Positions 34,021 to 46,535 of a stretch of DNA of 64,000 nucleotides are shown here, piece after piece. Position 1 is the first letter of the stretch. Every line of letters begins with the position of its first letter. The position numbers and the translations under genes were made by a program. A model generated the notes under the pieces. That model did not search any database, had not been told where the DNA came from, and saw only the letters and a program-made list of their open reading frames with translations. The stretch comes from Posidonia oceanica (lineage: Eukaryota > Streptophyta > Magnoliopsida > Alismatales > Posidoniaceae), in the NCBI GenBank assembly GCA_037176725.1, contig JAZBRS010000039.1, positions 29,300,001 to 29,364,000 on the forward strand, read 5' to 3'.

Positions 34021-35596
34021 ACACCTCTGTTGAGACACCTGTGCTTGACCATCTCCTTCCGAGCTATTCGCCTTTGCGATCATTGCTCCTCCTAGAACTC
34101 GTCTGCTTTCTCCTTGTCGCAGCCCTATTTTGACTCGCTGTCGGTTAGTAATGGCCCAGCACACCATCGAACCCCTGCTCACCCTTACTTCGGAGTCAGT
34201 TTCCGCTTCGGTCCCTCTAACTCCCGCTTCCAACCCTTCTGTGCCCCTTGTGACACCAGGGTTTCCCCCTCTATTGCCTAGGGCACCCCAGTATGTTGTC
34301 GGGCATTGGCAGACGTACGCTCCTCTGGATCCAGTCGCCGAGTCTATCTTGATGACCACCACTCACCTTCCAGAGGCGCCTCTGACCCCTCCTTCCCAGG
34401 GATACGTCACTTTTGACACCCCTTCTGCGGCTGCAGCAACCCTTGCCATAGGACTTCAACCTTTTGGACAGTCTATACCTCTTGGTTCTGGCCCCCCGTT
34501 GGTGCAGCACTTTAGCGTTCCCACTGCCGGGACACCTGAAGAGCAGTACCAGCATCTGATGGAAACTGCCCAGTGGCTGTAGGGCATGGCTCTATCTGTC
34601 CGCCCTTCTTTTATTCCTGCTGGTCTTGAGATTCCTGTGTGGCCAGCTCCCGCATATCATGCATTTCATTCTGCACTTCCGCCTAGACCATCGTCTCAAC
34701 TACTCACAGTTCCGACGGTGGGGGCACGTATCCTGCCTCTAGCATCTGCACAACACCACACACAGCATGCACCTCTGCCACCTTGTGGCCAGTCCTTCGG
34801 ACTGGTTGGAGCGCAGTACCCCGCAGGCCCGCCGCCCGACACTGCACCGGTGCGGCCGCTGCTGCTCCAGCATTCTGCACCCATTGCACAGCATGTCATT
34901 TATCCGCCTCCCTTGCATCAGGTACAGAACTCAACATGCATTCCCCCTTACACTCCACCACAGCACGGGTACGCCAGCCATCACGTTGCATCACTAGGCG
35001 ATGTGATGGTGGATCCGGAGGAGCACCTTGGTGCGACCCACTCGGCGTACGTGGTCCCTGTCCCCGCTGCCCCATCACCTCTGGCAGCTAATCTGGACCC
35101 CATCAATAACAGGATGGATGTTCTGGAAAAAGCACTACGTCTAGTGCAGGGTACAGACCACCAGACCTACCAGTTCCGGGACCTCTGCTATTTCCTAGAG
35201 GCGGTACTCCCACCAAAGTTCAAGATCCCAGACTTTGAGAAATATGATGGTAGGGGCTGCCCTATAGCCCATCTGAAGGCGTATTACGGTGATCTCGCCC
35301 AGCTTCAGGCTGACGAGAGGTTGCTGATCCGCCTATTCCAAAAGAGTCTGTCCGGTTCAGCCCTCAAGTGGTTCACGTCACTTGACATGACTGTGATCAA
35401 GACTTGGAACGACTTAAGCCAGGCGTTCCTGGAACAATATTCCTTCAACCTCAACTTGGTCCCAAAGCGCGCGGACCTGGTCGCAACCAAGCAGAATCCT
35501 GGTGAGTTGTTCAGGGAGTACGTCGGCCGCTGGCGTGCCCTTGCTTCACAAGTTCGAGATAGGCCCTCTGACGAGGAGTCTATCGAGATCGTTATC
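34021..35596 (+). pseudogene. gag: Element M1 leader end and gag, 5' part (interrupted by N)
   Basis: 34021-34150 matches the end of the N leader. Gag starts at MAQHTIEPLL (34151), in line with N. The frame runs to 35596 with one in-frame TAG at 34580-34582, where N has CAG (43152-43154). It contains the Pro-rich N-terminal half and most of the capsid domain (YQFRDLCYFLEAVLPPKF, CPIAHLKAYYGDL, RLLIRLFQKSL, EYVGRWRALASQVRD). At 35596 the frame is cut by insertion of N and resumes in the same frame at 62165. Nearly identical to N gag by eye, so M1 and N are one family. Confidence 0.88.
35592..35596. repeat. Target duplication of N, left copy
   Basis: TTATC directly precedes the N 5' LTR. The identical TTATC is at 62160-62164, directly after the 3' LTR. 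Confidence 0.95.
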
Positions 35597-36279
35597 TGTT
35601 GACACCCCATTTTGATAAGGTTGAATTGGCGGATCTCTCTCTCTGGCGGCTAGGAAAAACCCAAAACTCCACACCTTTCTTTCCAAATCAAAACTCCAAA
35701 ACCAAACTCTAGGAAAACACCCATTTCTTTGACCTAGAAAACTACCCAAAAACCATATGAAAACCCATCCTTCCTAACTTAGGAAACCCACCAAAAAACC
35801 CTTAAAATTTCAAACCAGAACTACTCCCAAAAACCCTAGAAAACCCAAGTAAAACTACCCTTTTTCTCGACCTCAAAGCCCTTCCAAAACCTTCCAAAAT
35901 CTAAATCCAAACCCTAGGTCCAACACTAGAGTCCCTAGGCCACACGCTCCATAGATTTCACCTCTTTTCTAAACCTCTAACCCCTTCATTTATCCAAATT
36001 ATCCTTTTCTCTCTCCTGGATTATTCTTTTCTCTCTCCTCTCTCTCTCCTTCTTATTCTCCTTCTTTTCACTCCCTTCTCTCTCTTTTTCTTGCTTGGCT
36101 GTGGGCCCACCTTGTGCATCTCTCTCTTCTGCATCTTATTTGAATTTTTATTTTATTTTTAGCTTATCTATTGATTTTCCCATGTTTATTTTCCTCCCTC
36201 TCTTCTCTTTCTTCTTTCTTTCTCCATTTCTTCCTTTATTTCTTCCTTTTCTTTTTCTTTTCCTTTCTTCCACTAAATC

Positions 36280-37060
36280 TTTAAAAAAAAACTTTTAAAA
36301 CTTTAAAACAAGAGAAAAACAAATCAAAATCCTAAAAGAAATAATTAAAAACTTAAACAAACAATTAAAAAACAAAAACTTAACTAAATCCAACTAAAAC
36401 TAAAAACTATGAATACAATCTAAAAAATACAAAACAAACCAAAAGAAAATGCTATTAAAAAACAACAAAAGAAAAATGTAATCAAAACAAACAAAAAAGC
36501 AAAAGCCCTTTTAAAAATAACATAAAACAAAACCTAAAAAGAAAGAAAAAGGAAAAAGGAGCAATTAAGAAACCCTAAGATAAATAATTAAAAAACAAGT
36601 AACAAAACTAAAAGAAACAATCAAAAAATTTAAAACAATTTAAAAACTTAAATAAAAACTTAACAAGAAAAAAAACTTAACTAAAAAATATTAAAAGAAC
36701 TTAACAAAACAAAATCAAAAAAACAAATTAAAGAAAACTTAAGGAGAATCCTAAAGACTAAAATTAAAAAAAACCTAAAACTCATCCTAACTAATTAAAA
36801 AGCAAGCCAATAAAAAGCCTAATTAAAAATCCCAACCTAACAAGGAAAACTTAACTAAAAAACAATTAAAAAACTTAACAAACATTTAAACCAAATCAAA
36901 AACAATTTAAAGAAAACTTAAATCTTAAAAACTTAAATCAAAACTAAAACTCTTTCTTATCCTAATTAACTAATTAAAAAACAATCATTAAAAACCTAAT
37001 TAAAAGTCCTTACTTAAAAACAACAACTTTAAATTGTTTTCAAAACTTTTCATCTTTTTA
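36280..37060 (+). other. AT-rich zone of the N 5' LTR
   Basis: About 780 bp rich in A-tracts and TTAATTAAAAA-like words, between pyrimidine-rich zones. Equivalent zones are at 56880-57660, 16850-17640, 11940-12700 and 30960-31730. No gene. A scaffold-attachment or nucleosome-excluding role is only a guess. Confidence 0.6.
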
Positions 37061-39984
37061 TTCTATTTTTATTTTAATTTTCTTCTTTTTTTTCTTCTTC
37101 CCTTCCTTCCCCTTCTTTCTTTCTTCTTCCTTTCCTTTTTATTCCTTTTTCTCTTTTGGTCAAGCCCAACCCACCACTCTTTCCCTTTCATTTTCTTTTT
37201 TTTCTATCTACTGTGCTCCAAGCCCAACCCATCTCCTTCACCCCTTCTCCTTCCTCTTATCTTCTTCCTCTCCTCTCCTCCCACAAACGACAGCACCTCT
37301 CCCCCATTGGTTTTTTTTTCAAACCTTCACCTGACAGCCACCTTGACTTCCCAGCACACCCCACTACCCACGACCTCCATCACCACCTTACCCTATGGCC
37401 TGAAACCAAGGACCAAGACCCATTCCCTCTCCCATTGACCATTGAAATCAGTGAACTTTGAGGGGAACAAAACCTGAGAATTTGGATTCAGAACGGGACT
37501 TGGCTTACACACCTACAAACACTAGTACTCCAGCTTCCTCTCCCTTCTTCCAGAACGAAAAAACACCCCCAATCTCTCCCGGAATCCTCCTCCAAAGTTC
37601 CCCACACCCAAACATTTTCAGACCAACCTCCCCATTGCCAGAACCGCCTCCACAGCCATCCAAAAATTCCGAAACTCCACCATCCTACTCACCAAGCTCT
37701 CACTTTCACAACCCACCCGACACTTCACCCAGAAATGCCCCACAGCCACCGCAGTTCACTACAAACACCTTCGGCCCCGATTTGCCCGAAAACTTCAAAC
37801 CCCTCTAACTTCCTCTACATCCAGTAGAACTTCGCTCTGTTTCTTCCTACACACTCCCCAGACAACCACCTAGCCGCCGGGACCTTCACCTCAGCCCGGA
37901 GGGCCGCACACCGCCCCGACAACCTCAGCCCCAACAGAACCCACCCAAATATCCAAATCCTCTCTCTAGCGAGCGAAACAAACTTCTGGACGCACCAGGA
38001 GCTTCCCCAGCACGCGTGGAGCGCGCCGGTACCTCGCAGCGACTCCCAGATCCCTTCGAGCGCCGCCACCGTCCTCCTCCGGTCGGCCACAATCCACTAA
38101 CGTCAGGGGCACGATCTGGCCAGCATAACAAGTAACCCTCTATACCACTGTGTTCCTTGTGTGAATGTGGTCATTTTGACTATTTTTACGGATTTTTTGG
38201 AGCCCCGTAGCACCTGCAGAAGCTCGCCAGAGTTGCTAGCTCCGTTGGCTAATTCCGCCGCCGCCGCCGCGCATCGCCGCCTTCGGACCCCCGCACCTCC
38301 TCCGCCAGCCTCCGGGCTACCCGCCCCCGTGCCTAGACCACCTCTGCCGTGCGCCACCACTGCCCCTCCACCGGCACTGTGTTGGTGCGTGGGCTGGAGG
38401 AGGAAGATGATTATTGTTCATTTATTTGTTTTTTTTTTTAAGTTTGAATAAGGTTTAGTTGGCTGCATTAAAATAAAGTTCAATAGTTTTCTTTTATTGC
38501 ATTTTGGTCCTCTGTTGATTTAAATTTTATTTAAATTCGAATTAAAACTATATTGCATTACGTAAAATATCTGTCATTTCTTTTATTTGCATTTTAGTCC
38601 ATCTGTAGTTCAAATAACTTTAGTTTTATTTATTTCTAGCCCAGTAGCTTAACTTATTTACTTTTAGGTCCTGCAATTGATGAATATCATTTAAATGCTT
38701 GCTTTTTACCTTATTACATTGCGTTTTAATCCTCTGATTTATTATATTTGCACTTAGGTCCTCTATTAGTTAATCTTTTCATTTAAATTCGCATTTTATC
38801 ATACTACATTGCATTAATATCCTCTGTTTTCTTTAAATTACATCTAGGTCCATCCACAATTTATGAAATCATTTAAATGCACATTTTATCATATCACATT
38901 GCATTTTAGCCCCTGTATTTTCTTTATTTACATTTTAGTCCTCCATAGTTCATGCATTTCATTTAATTACCTTTTAAAACCATATTGCGTTGTTGAAAAG
39001 CCCCTGACTTTATTTTATTTGCTTTTGAGTCCCTCTGTGTGTCCTGTGCTTTGTTTTATTTTGTTTTATTTTTGCAGTAAGGCCCAAGACTTTGTTTTTA
39101 TTGCATAGGGGTCCTCCCCTCTTGTTTTCCTGTGTTTGTATGATTTCTTTTGGTTTGCAGATCAGTCCCCAGGTTTTATTTATTTGTAGATGAGTCCTTC
39201 CACTTGTTTTCAGTAGGTTTTTGCTTTCTTTTGGCCTTGCATTTTGGCCCTGAGTTTTATTTTAATTACATCCAGGTCCTTTGAAGTTTCAATAAGCCCC
39301 TCAGGTTTTCTATTTTTCTTGCATTTAAGCCCTTAGCTTTTTAAAAGTTTGCACATAGGTCCTTGCAAGTGTCCTTTGCACCTTTTGAGTCCTTTCTGGC
39401 TTTGTTTTTTCTGCCCAAGTTTTTTTTCAAGTTGCAAGGGGGTTCCCTGTAGGTTTTCTTTTGGGATTTGTGCCCGTTTGCTGGCTTTGCATTTTAGTCC
39501 ATAAGTTTTCAAAAATTGCATTTTGGTCCTTTTCTTGTATTTTTGCATGCATTCATTCTAAGTAACATTGCATTTAGCTCATGCACCCCTGCATTAGCAC
39601 CCTTGCATACATTTGCACTCTTTTGCACACATTTAGGGTTAATTTGCACATATACCCCTGCACTTTTCCCTATATTTGCACTTAGACCCCCATCTTTGCA
39701 TTTTGCATGCATTGCGCCCATGCATCATTGTATTTAGCACTTTTTGCACACACTTAAGCATTCCTAGCTCCCATGTATGTGGGAGGACATGTTTTGCACA
39801 CCCCTAGGACCTCCTTTACACTTAGATCCTTTCTTCTCCCCTGTCCTTGAGCCCTCTGCCTTGAAGACAGCACATCTTCTGATCGGACCGCCGGATCTTC
39901 TCAATCAAGCTACCTGGACAACCCCGGTGGAGTGTACTCCAATGCAGACCAAGCACTTCTCAGATTAGGCTTCAGATCTCCAAG

Positions 39985-40310
39985 GTAAGTCCTTCTGAAC
40001 TCCTGCATAGCATTTTTTGCACATCGTTAGCATTGCATGCATTGTTTTTGCCTTCCGTTTTCTCGAGCATGTAGATTAGGACCCCCTCTTCTTGCTTATC
40101 AACTCTACCTTCCCTTTTTACGTACTCCTGCTATCTTTGGGTTGTGTTTCCCCTGGATTCACCACTAATTGCTACTTTCTTCCCCCTTTTCCATGATCCG
40201 ATTGCACTATGAGCTTTGGGTAGTGTGCGAGACACATCGTGGGACGGTTTAGTGGGAAACAGTCACAGAATAGTGGTGATCCCTCCACTTGCTTTCTTTC
40301 CCCTTTGCAG
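39985..40310 (+). other. 326-nt block with intron-like ends (N 5' LTR)
   Basis: The left end is CCAAG|GTAAGT, a full match to the plant 5' splice consensus. The right end is a pyrimidine tract TTTCTTTCCCCTTTGCAG|G, a strong 3' splice site. This is the best-looking member of the six blocks in the window. Confidence 0.5.
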
Positions 40311-40398
40311 GTCTTCACACTTGCATTGCGTGGTCCTTAAGCGGTGTTTGTCTTCACACTTACATCGCTTGCCTCTTTGCTTGTTTTATTCTTCTCCT

Positions 40399-40790
40399 TC
40401 GCCTGTTTTAGCATCGTTATGCGCACCCGTATCTGCTTTTCTAGTTTTTCGCACCATTTTGCGTGCCAGCATCTGTTTTCGCCTGTTTTCGCATCGCTTT
40501 GCGTGCTCGCATCTGTTTTTGCTAGTTTTCGCACCGTTTTGGGTGCCTACTTTGTTTCTTGCACCGTTTCGCGTGCCTGTTTTGTTTCTTGCACCGTTTT
40601 ACGTGCCTGCTTTGTTTCTTGCACAGTTTTGCATGCCTGCTTTGTTTCTTGCATCGTTTCGCATGCCTGCTTTGTTTCTTGCACCGTTTTGCATGCCTGC
40701 TTTGTTTTTGCACCGTTTCGCGTGCCTACTTTGTTTCTTGCACCGTTTTGTGTGCCGGCTTTTGTTTCTCGGACCGTTTTCGTGTTTAAC
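40399..40790 (+). repeat. 30-bp minisatellite in the N 5' LTR
   Basis: About twelve units. The regular part (40555-40760) repeats GCACCGTTTTGCATGCCTGC plus TTTGTTTCTT. Confidence 0.85.
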
Positions 40791-41100
40791 GTTGTTTTCT
40801 ACTGCATGTTGCTCGCATTGCCTTGTTTTACCACTGTTTTGTTTTATCACCTGCATTTGCATTAGGGCAGTGATGCTTACTGCCTGGAGTTCTCGCGAAC
40901 TAGGGTTCACTCGGTTCGGAACACTGACAGCGTTGCTGAGCGCTTAGGTTGCACGTTTAATTCCATGCACTGCATTTCCATCACTTAGAGCACACCTTTG
41001 AGCATTTAATTAGGCATTCATGGCACTTAGGCATTCAAAGTATGTATTTTCCTGCGTATGCGAGCGTAAGCCTAGAAAGATCGATTTTCGGGCATGTCGG

Positions 41101-41120
41101 GGGTGCCTAACACCTTCTCC
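41101..41120 (+). other. Conserved LTR motif (N 5' LTR)
   Basis: GGGTGCCTAACACCTTCTCC, one change from the form at 2321-2340. Confidence 0.7.
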
Positions 41121-41494
41121 GCATGTAACAGGAGTCCTTGCCCTTTCTCTTGGCCCGCAATGACCATATTACCCTTATCCTTGGCATGAGTCACATCATT
41201 TGCATTCATTTGCATCTCCTTTCTTTTGCATTGCATCGCATTGCATCTTTTGCTTGGTTTTGCGTGTTTATTCACGCATTTCCCCAGTTTTCCTTGTCGC
41301 CTATTTTAATAGACACAGTGGCGACTCTGATTTGTCTTATCTTCTTCTTTTCTTCCCTTTTTTCCCATCTTTAAATGTTTTCGAGTTGAGCATTCCTCCT
41401 CGGACATAGCTGCTAAAAGTGAACCTGATTCTGATTGGTGCACGCGAGCTTTTAGCAGTGTGCATGGACGATCTGAACACCGGGATTACTACAG

Positions 41495-41513
41495 TGGCGA
41501 CTCCACTGGGGAT
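41495..41513 (+). other. Primer-binding site of element N
   Basis: TGGCGACTCCACTGGGGAT, one base after the 5' LTR end. One mismatch to the tRNA-Arg(ACG) 3' end as I remember it, and one step from the H and K sites. Confidence 0.85.
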
Positions 41514-42722
41514 TTGACTAGACTCTGGCTTTCGTGTTGGTTCTCGCTTGCTTGCATTTTGCTTCTTTGTTTGCCTTGTCTGCTTGCTTAGTTCCCTTTA
41601 ATTGCCTCATTCATTTATTTATCGCACTGTTCTTTAGTTATTATCTCAGCGTTTATTTACTTTATCTGCTTTATTCGCTGCTTTAATTCAAGTACTCCCT
41701 TTATTCCAGCATTCCATTGCCATGCTTGCGTGATTATTGCTTCAATTCATGCCTTTTGTCTGATGCTTGGTTTATTTTACACAAATATGCTATGTCACTA
41801 CACCGATGCACATGCTATGTCTTACCTGCCTTTTGTTGTGCTGATTGCTTTCTACTTTCACTAAGCATGTCTACAACACTAGCACATGCCATGAACATGC
41901 CTTTTGCTATGTTGTATGTTGTTTGCTTGCCATATCTGGTTGATTTTCTTCCCTTTTGCACATGCCATGTCTAGGATAGTAGAGACTGATTGCTTTCCTT
42001 GTGGTTAATTAAAAATGGCAAGTAAAAAGAACTTCTAGGAGTAACTAGAGACTTCAAACAATCCTGCACCCCCTTGGGTTAATAAAATGCGCAAGATAAA
42101 AAACTCTAAGCATTTGCATAAGCATCATATAGGGCATGCATCTTCTCATCTGAGTCCACCTATCAGTCTGTGATGGATGGTCCTGGCCTCTTGCCCCGAT
42201 GCTTTGGCATGGCGTGAATCGGTCGGTCTGTCCCCCCTTGTCAGGGGTCGTGTCGGTGTTAGTGGAGGGTACTACCCATGCCTCGGCGGGGTCGAGGCCA
42301 CCAACGCACCACCCTGTTATTACCCGAGCTTTGGGCCAGGAGTTAGACAGGGAACCTACTTTTCTGACTTGAGTCTGTGACCTGTACACTTGTGGGTATC
42401 CGAAGTAGACTACCTGCTAGGAAACACTAGATTGGTGAGAGAGAGCATGCTAGAAAGCATACATATCATTCATGCCACCACTTAATGCATTCGCACTTCA
42501 TTTTTCTGTTACTAATCCTAGCTTCTGTTGTGTCCCTCGCAGAGTTCAGTGAACGAGTTTCCTAGCTAGAGCTCGAGTTCCTCCTCTTACTGACACCTCT
42601 GCTGTGACACCTGTGCTTGACCATCTCCTTTTGAGCTATTCGCCTTTGCGATCATAGCTCCTCCTAGAGCTCGTCCGCTTTCCCCTCGTCGTAGCCCTAT
42701 TTTGACTCGCTCTCGGTCAGCA
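41514..42722 (+). other. Element N 5' leader (untranslated)
   Basis: 1.2 kb between the primer-binding site and gag. The first half is T-rich with short frames only. About 42180-42440 is shared with the H and K leaders (GGGTCGAGGCCACCAACGCA at its centre). 42593-42722 is shared with M1. Ogre elements of legumes carry an extra ORF before gag; I see no such intact ORF here. Confidence 0.7.
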
Positions 42723-44795
42723 ATGGCCCAGCGCACCATCGAACCCCTGCTTACCCTTACCTCGGAGGTGATTACCGCTTCGGTCCCTCTGACTCCTACT
42801 TCCAACCCTTCTGTGTCCCTTATGACACCAGGGTTTCCCCCTCTGTTGCCTAGGGCACCCCAGTATGTCGTGGGGCATTGGCAGACGATCGCTCCTCTGG
42901 ATCCGGTCGTCGAGTCTATCTTGATGACCACCACTCGCATTCCGGAGGCACCTCTGACCCCACCTTCCCAGGGATTCGTCACTTTTGACACCCCTTCTGC
43001 TGCTGCGGCGACTCTTACTGTAGGACTTCAACCTTCTGGACAGTTTGTACCTCTTGGCTCTGGCCCCCCGCTGGCACTGCACTTTAGCGTTCCCACTGAC
43101 GGGACACCTAAAGAGCAGTACCAGCATCTGATGGAAACTTCCCAGCGGCTGCAGGGCATGACTCTATCAGTCCGTCCTTCCTTTCTTCCTGTTGGTCCTG
43201 AGATTCCTGTGCGGCCTGCTCCCGCATATCTTGCATTTCATTTTGCACTTCTGCCTCGACCATCGTCTCAACTGCTCACAGTTCCGACGGTGGGGGCACG
43301 TATCCCGCCTCTTGCATCTGCACAACACCACACACAGCATGCACCTCCGCCACTTGGTGGCCAGTCCTTCGGACTGGTTGGAGCGTAGTACCCCTCAGGC
43401 CCGCCGCCCGGCACTGCACCGGTGCGGCCGCTGCTGCTCCAGCATTCTGCACCCATTGCACAGCATGTCATTTATCCGCCTCCCTTGCATCAGGTACAGA
43501 ACTCAACATGCATTCCCCCTTACACTCCACCACAGCACGGGTACGCCAGCCATCACGTTGCATCACCAGGCGATGTGATGGTGGATCCGGAGGAGCACCT
43601 TGGTGCGACCCACTCGGCGTACGTGGTCCCTGCCCCCGCTGCCCCATCACCTCTGGCAGCTAATCTGGACCCCATCAATAACAGGATGGATGTTCTGGAA
43701 AAAGCACTACGTCTAGTGCAGGGTACAGACCACCAGACCTACCAGTTTTGGGACCTCTGCTATTTCCTAGAGGCGGTACTCCCACCAAAGTTCAAGATCC
43801 TAGACTTTGAGAAATATGATGGTAGGGGCTGCCCTATAGCCCATCTGAAGGCGTATTGCGGTGATCTCGCCCAGCTTCAGGCTGACGAGAGGTTGCTGAT
43901 CCGCCTATTCCAAAAGAGTCTGTCCGGTTCAGCCCTCAAGTGGTTCACGTCACTTGACATGACTGTGATCAAGACTTGGAACGACCTAAGCCAGGCATTC
44001 CTGGAACAATCTTCCTTCAACCTCGATCTGGTCCCAAAGCGCGCGGACTTGGTCGCTACCAAGCAGAATCCGGGCAAGCCGTTCAGGGAGTACGTCGGCC
44101 GCTGGTGCGCCCTTGTTTCACAGGTTCGAGATAGGCCCTCTGACGAGGAGTCTATCGAGATCGTTACCAAAGGGGCGCAGCCATCCACCGGAGCTCTGCT
44201 TAGCATCCAACCCGTCACGACCTTCACTGCATTGATCCGAGCTGGCACTCGTGTAGAGAGTTCGTTGCGGAGTGGCAACTTCCCCGCACTCTCTGCACTT
44301 GCCAAGCAGGCCTCTACCAGCGGTAACAGTAGCGGCAGCAGCACCATCAACAACAACAGTGGCAGCAACAACAACCGTCCCAAGAGGAAGGATCCGCCGA
44401 AACCCGCTGCTACATACGTCGACTCTCCTGCTCTACCTGTTCACCTGGCGTCTTGGCCTGCCTCTCCTCAGATCTTTTACGCACCTGCACCTAGCGTACA
44501 CCCCACACCACAGATCACTACCACCGCTCGACCGGTCTATCCTGCCGTACCGGTTCAGCAAGGACAATTCCAAAGGCAGAGACGGCCTCCCATTGAGAAG
44601 CGGAAGTTCGCCCCACTGGTGAAACCACTGAATGCCATCCCTTCGAAGGTTATGTCGCTCCTGAAGTTTCTGGAGGTTTGCCCGCCACCAAACCCACTAC
44701 TGCATTGGTTTAAGGTGAACCTTTTCAGCAATTTCCACTGAAGCGTCGGGCATTCGACGGATAATTGCTACACTCTCTGGAATGCCATCCAGGAC
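42723..44795 (+). pseudogene. gag: Element N gag
   Basis: Gag polyprotein, continuous in one frame with protease. Start chosen at MAQRTIEPLL (42723), the conserved MAQ start. The N-terminal half is Pro/Ser-rich. The capsid domain (about 43735-44165) has CPIAHLKAYCGDL, RLLIRLFQKSL, FLEQSSFNLDLVPKRAD and EYVGRWCALVSQVRD. A Gln/Asn/Ser-rich spacer follows (about 44310-44385). The zinc-knuckle-like segment near 44720-44770 has lost its first cysteine (AGC where M1 has TGC). There are two nonsense codons: TAG at 43386-43388, where M1 has CAG, and TGA at 44739-44741, where M1 has CGA. Otherwise the frame is open, so the lesions are few. Confidence 0.9.
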
Positions 44796-46535
44796 TTGAT
44801 CGAATCGGGAACGATTGTGATCGACACGCACGAGGCGTCCACTTCCACACCATCTCATGCTTCTGCATCAGCATCTGTCCCAGCTAACATTGTCCATCAG
44901 CCCCTGCCGGAGCACTCCTATCCGGGAGGCGCAGGAACCTCGGGAATCCATTCTCTTTTCCCTTCCAAATCTCCCACGTCTGTGGTAGATCCTTCTGAGC
45001 TTATCCATGAAGTTTCTACTCCCTTTCCAGTCTCCCTCTATCTTGCAGCTGTCGCTGGCTCCGAGTCGGGCGTTCATATGATCCGACCGCGTGCCAGGCC
45101 AGAGTATTCTTCTGCACCAGCCACCATGCTTCCTCGGGCTCAAGCCCCAGTACACCTGCTAAGTAACCCGCAGCCAGCATCCCTAGTACATCTCCTAGCC
45201 ATACCTCAGCTAGGATCTCCTATACATTTGCTAGCAAGACCTCAGCCTCCACCCCCTTTGCCTTCCCAGCAACCCCTTTGTGCATACCCTCCTCAACCAG
45301 TAGGCACCCCTGTAGCCCCTCTCGTGCTCGCTGCACATGCTCCCGTGGTTATTAACTTAACCCGAGACACCCATCACGTACCTTACAGCTACGCCACAGA
45401 AATGTGTGTGGAAGTGACGCGATCGGGGAGGGCCTACAAACCCCCAGCACCAGTGGCTAGACCTAGTCACCCAGAACCTGCAGCATCTCTTTCCCTAGGC
45501 CAACCTGTAACCCTACCACCATCAGGCCAACTGCTTGTACCTACCATCGCTGAACCTGTCCCTAAAGCCACACTTCCTACCACCAAGAAGGGCCAGTCCA
45601 AGGTTGATATTACTTCCCAACTTAAAAAGGTTAAAGCCGACATATCCATTTGGGACCAGATACACACCTCTGCCGAACACCGCGAGGCTTTTCTTCGTGT
45701 GTTCCAAGCTGACCATGTGTCCCAAGCCATAGAACCTGCTGCCTTGAAAAGCATGGTTGGAATGATTGCGGAGCCCCAGGTCATCACTTTCACGAGTGAT
45801 GAGTTGCCTCTGGTGGGGATTAATCATAACCAGCCCTTGTTCATCACGGTACAATTCAAGAACTTTCGCATTCCCCTTGCGCTGGTCGATAATGGGTCAG
45901 GCCTTAACGTCTATCCCTTGCGAACAGCAACTAAGCTCAGATTCAAGGCCGAGGACATTACTCCGGCCATAAAGGGAATGACAGCTTTTGATAATTCCCA
46001 CCATGACGCTCTAGGGATTCTGATTATTCCTCTCATCATTGGCCCGGTCACATTCAATGTGGAATTCTACGTCGTGGATTTGGAGCCTAATTTTAATTTT
46101 CTGCTTGGGCGCCCTTGGCTCCACAAGCATCAGGTTATCCCCTCGACCCTCCATCGCATGATCAAGTTCCGTCGAGGTGACGATGTCATCGTTGTCATGG
46201 CGGAGAATTTTGAGAAGGAGCGGATCGAGGCAGTGTCCTCTGTCTCTTCACAGACTGTCCCCTTTGATCCTGAACTCTTTGATGCTTTATACTGCGTTAA
46301 TCGGTGCGAGCCGGTTAACTTCATACCAGATCTTGAACGTGTCAACTCTTTGGCCGTTCACAATAACCCTTTCCAGATGGTCGAAAACGTCTGCCACAGT
46401 TGGGGTTACGTCAAGGGGACACTGCTCAGGCGATACGGCCAGGGAATCGCTGAGCCGATCGTGATAGAGGAGCAAAGAGACAATGAGGTCTTGGATACGA
46501 TCCGCAGGCTGATGAAAGTAAGCGCCCACAGTTGA
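44796..46535 (+). pseudogene. pro: Element N protease region (gag-pro C-terminal part)
   Basis: This continues the gag frame for 579 residues without a stop. A proline-rich linker (to about 45600) leads to a retropepsin-like aspartic protease. The active-site loop is ALVDNGSGLNVYPL, with D-N-G-S at 45888-45899, the form I know from Tat elements in place of DTG/DSG. Later come FNVEFYVVDLEPNFNFLLGR and PWLHKHQ (about 46050-46130), the flap-to-helix part of the fold. The frame ends at 46533-46535. A good 5' splice consensus (GAAA|GTAAGC) lies at 46518, just before the stop. Ogre elements are known to have an intron between protease and reverse transcriptase, so the stop may lie in an intron. Confidence 0.88.

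Larger units (their letters stand above)
35597..41493 (+). mobile_element. N 5' LTR
   Basis: A 5897-bp LTR from TGTTGACACCCCATTTTGAT to GGGATTACTACA, followed by the primer-binding site. It has a CT-rich zone (about 36000-36270), an AT-rich zone (36280-37060), a second pyrimidine-rich zone (37070-37320), a C-rich then GC-rich zone (37330-38400), TTGCATTTTAGTCC repeats (38480-39700), the 326-nt block, the minisatellite and the conserved motif at 41101-41120. It aligns with the 3' LTR at 56194-62159. Short proline-rich frames such as 37458-37808 occur in both LTRs but match no known family. Confidence 0.93.

Noticed and set aside
37034..37808. Proline- and phenylalanine-rich frames in the N LTR (also 57655-58429)
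   Set aside because: They lie in pyrimidine-rich and C-rich simple sequence of a non-coding LTR. Both LTR copies keep them only because they are recent duplicates.
44868..46529. Antisense frames opposite N gag-protease (for example 45467-45854, -)
   Set aside because: Mirror frames of a recognised coding region, with no family resemblance of their own.
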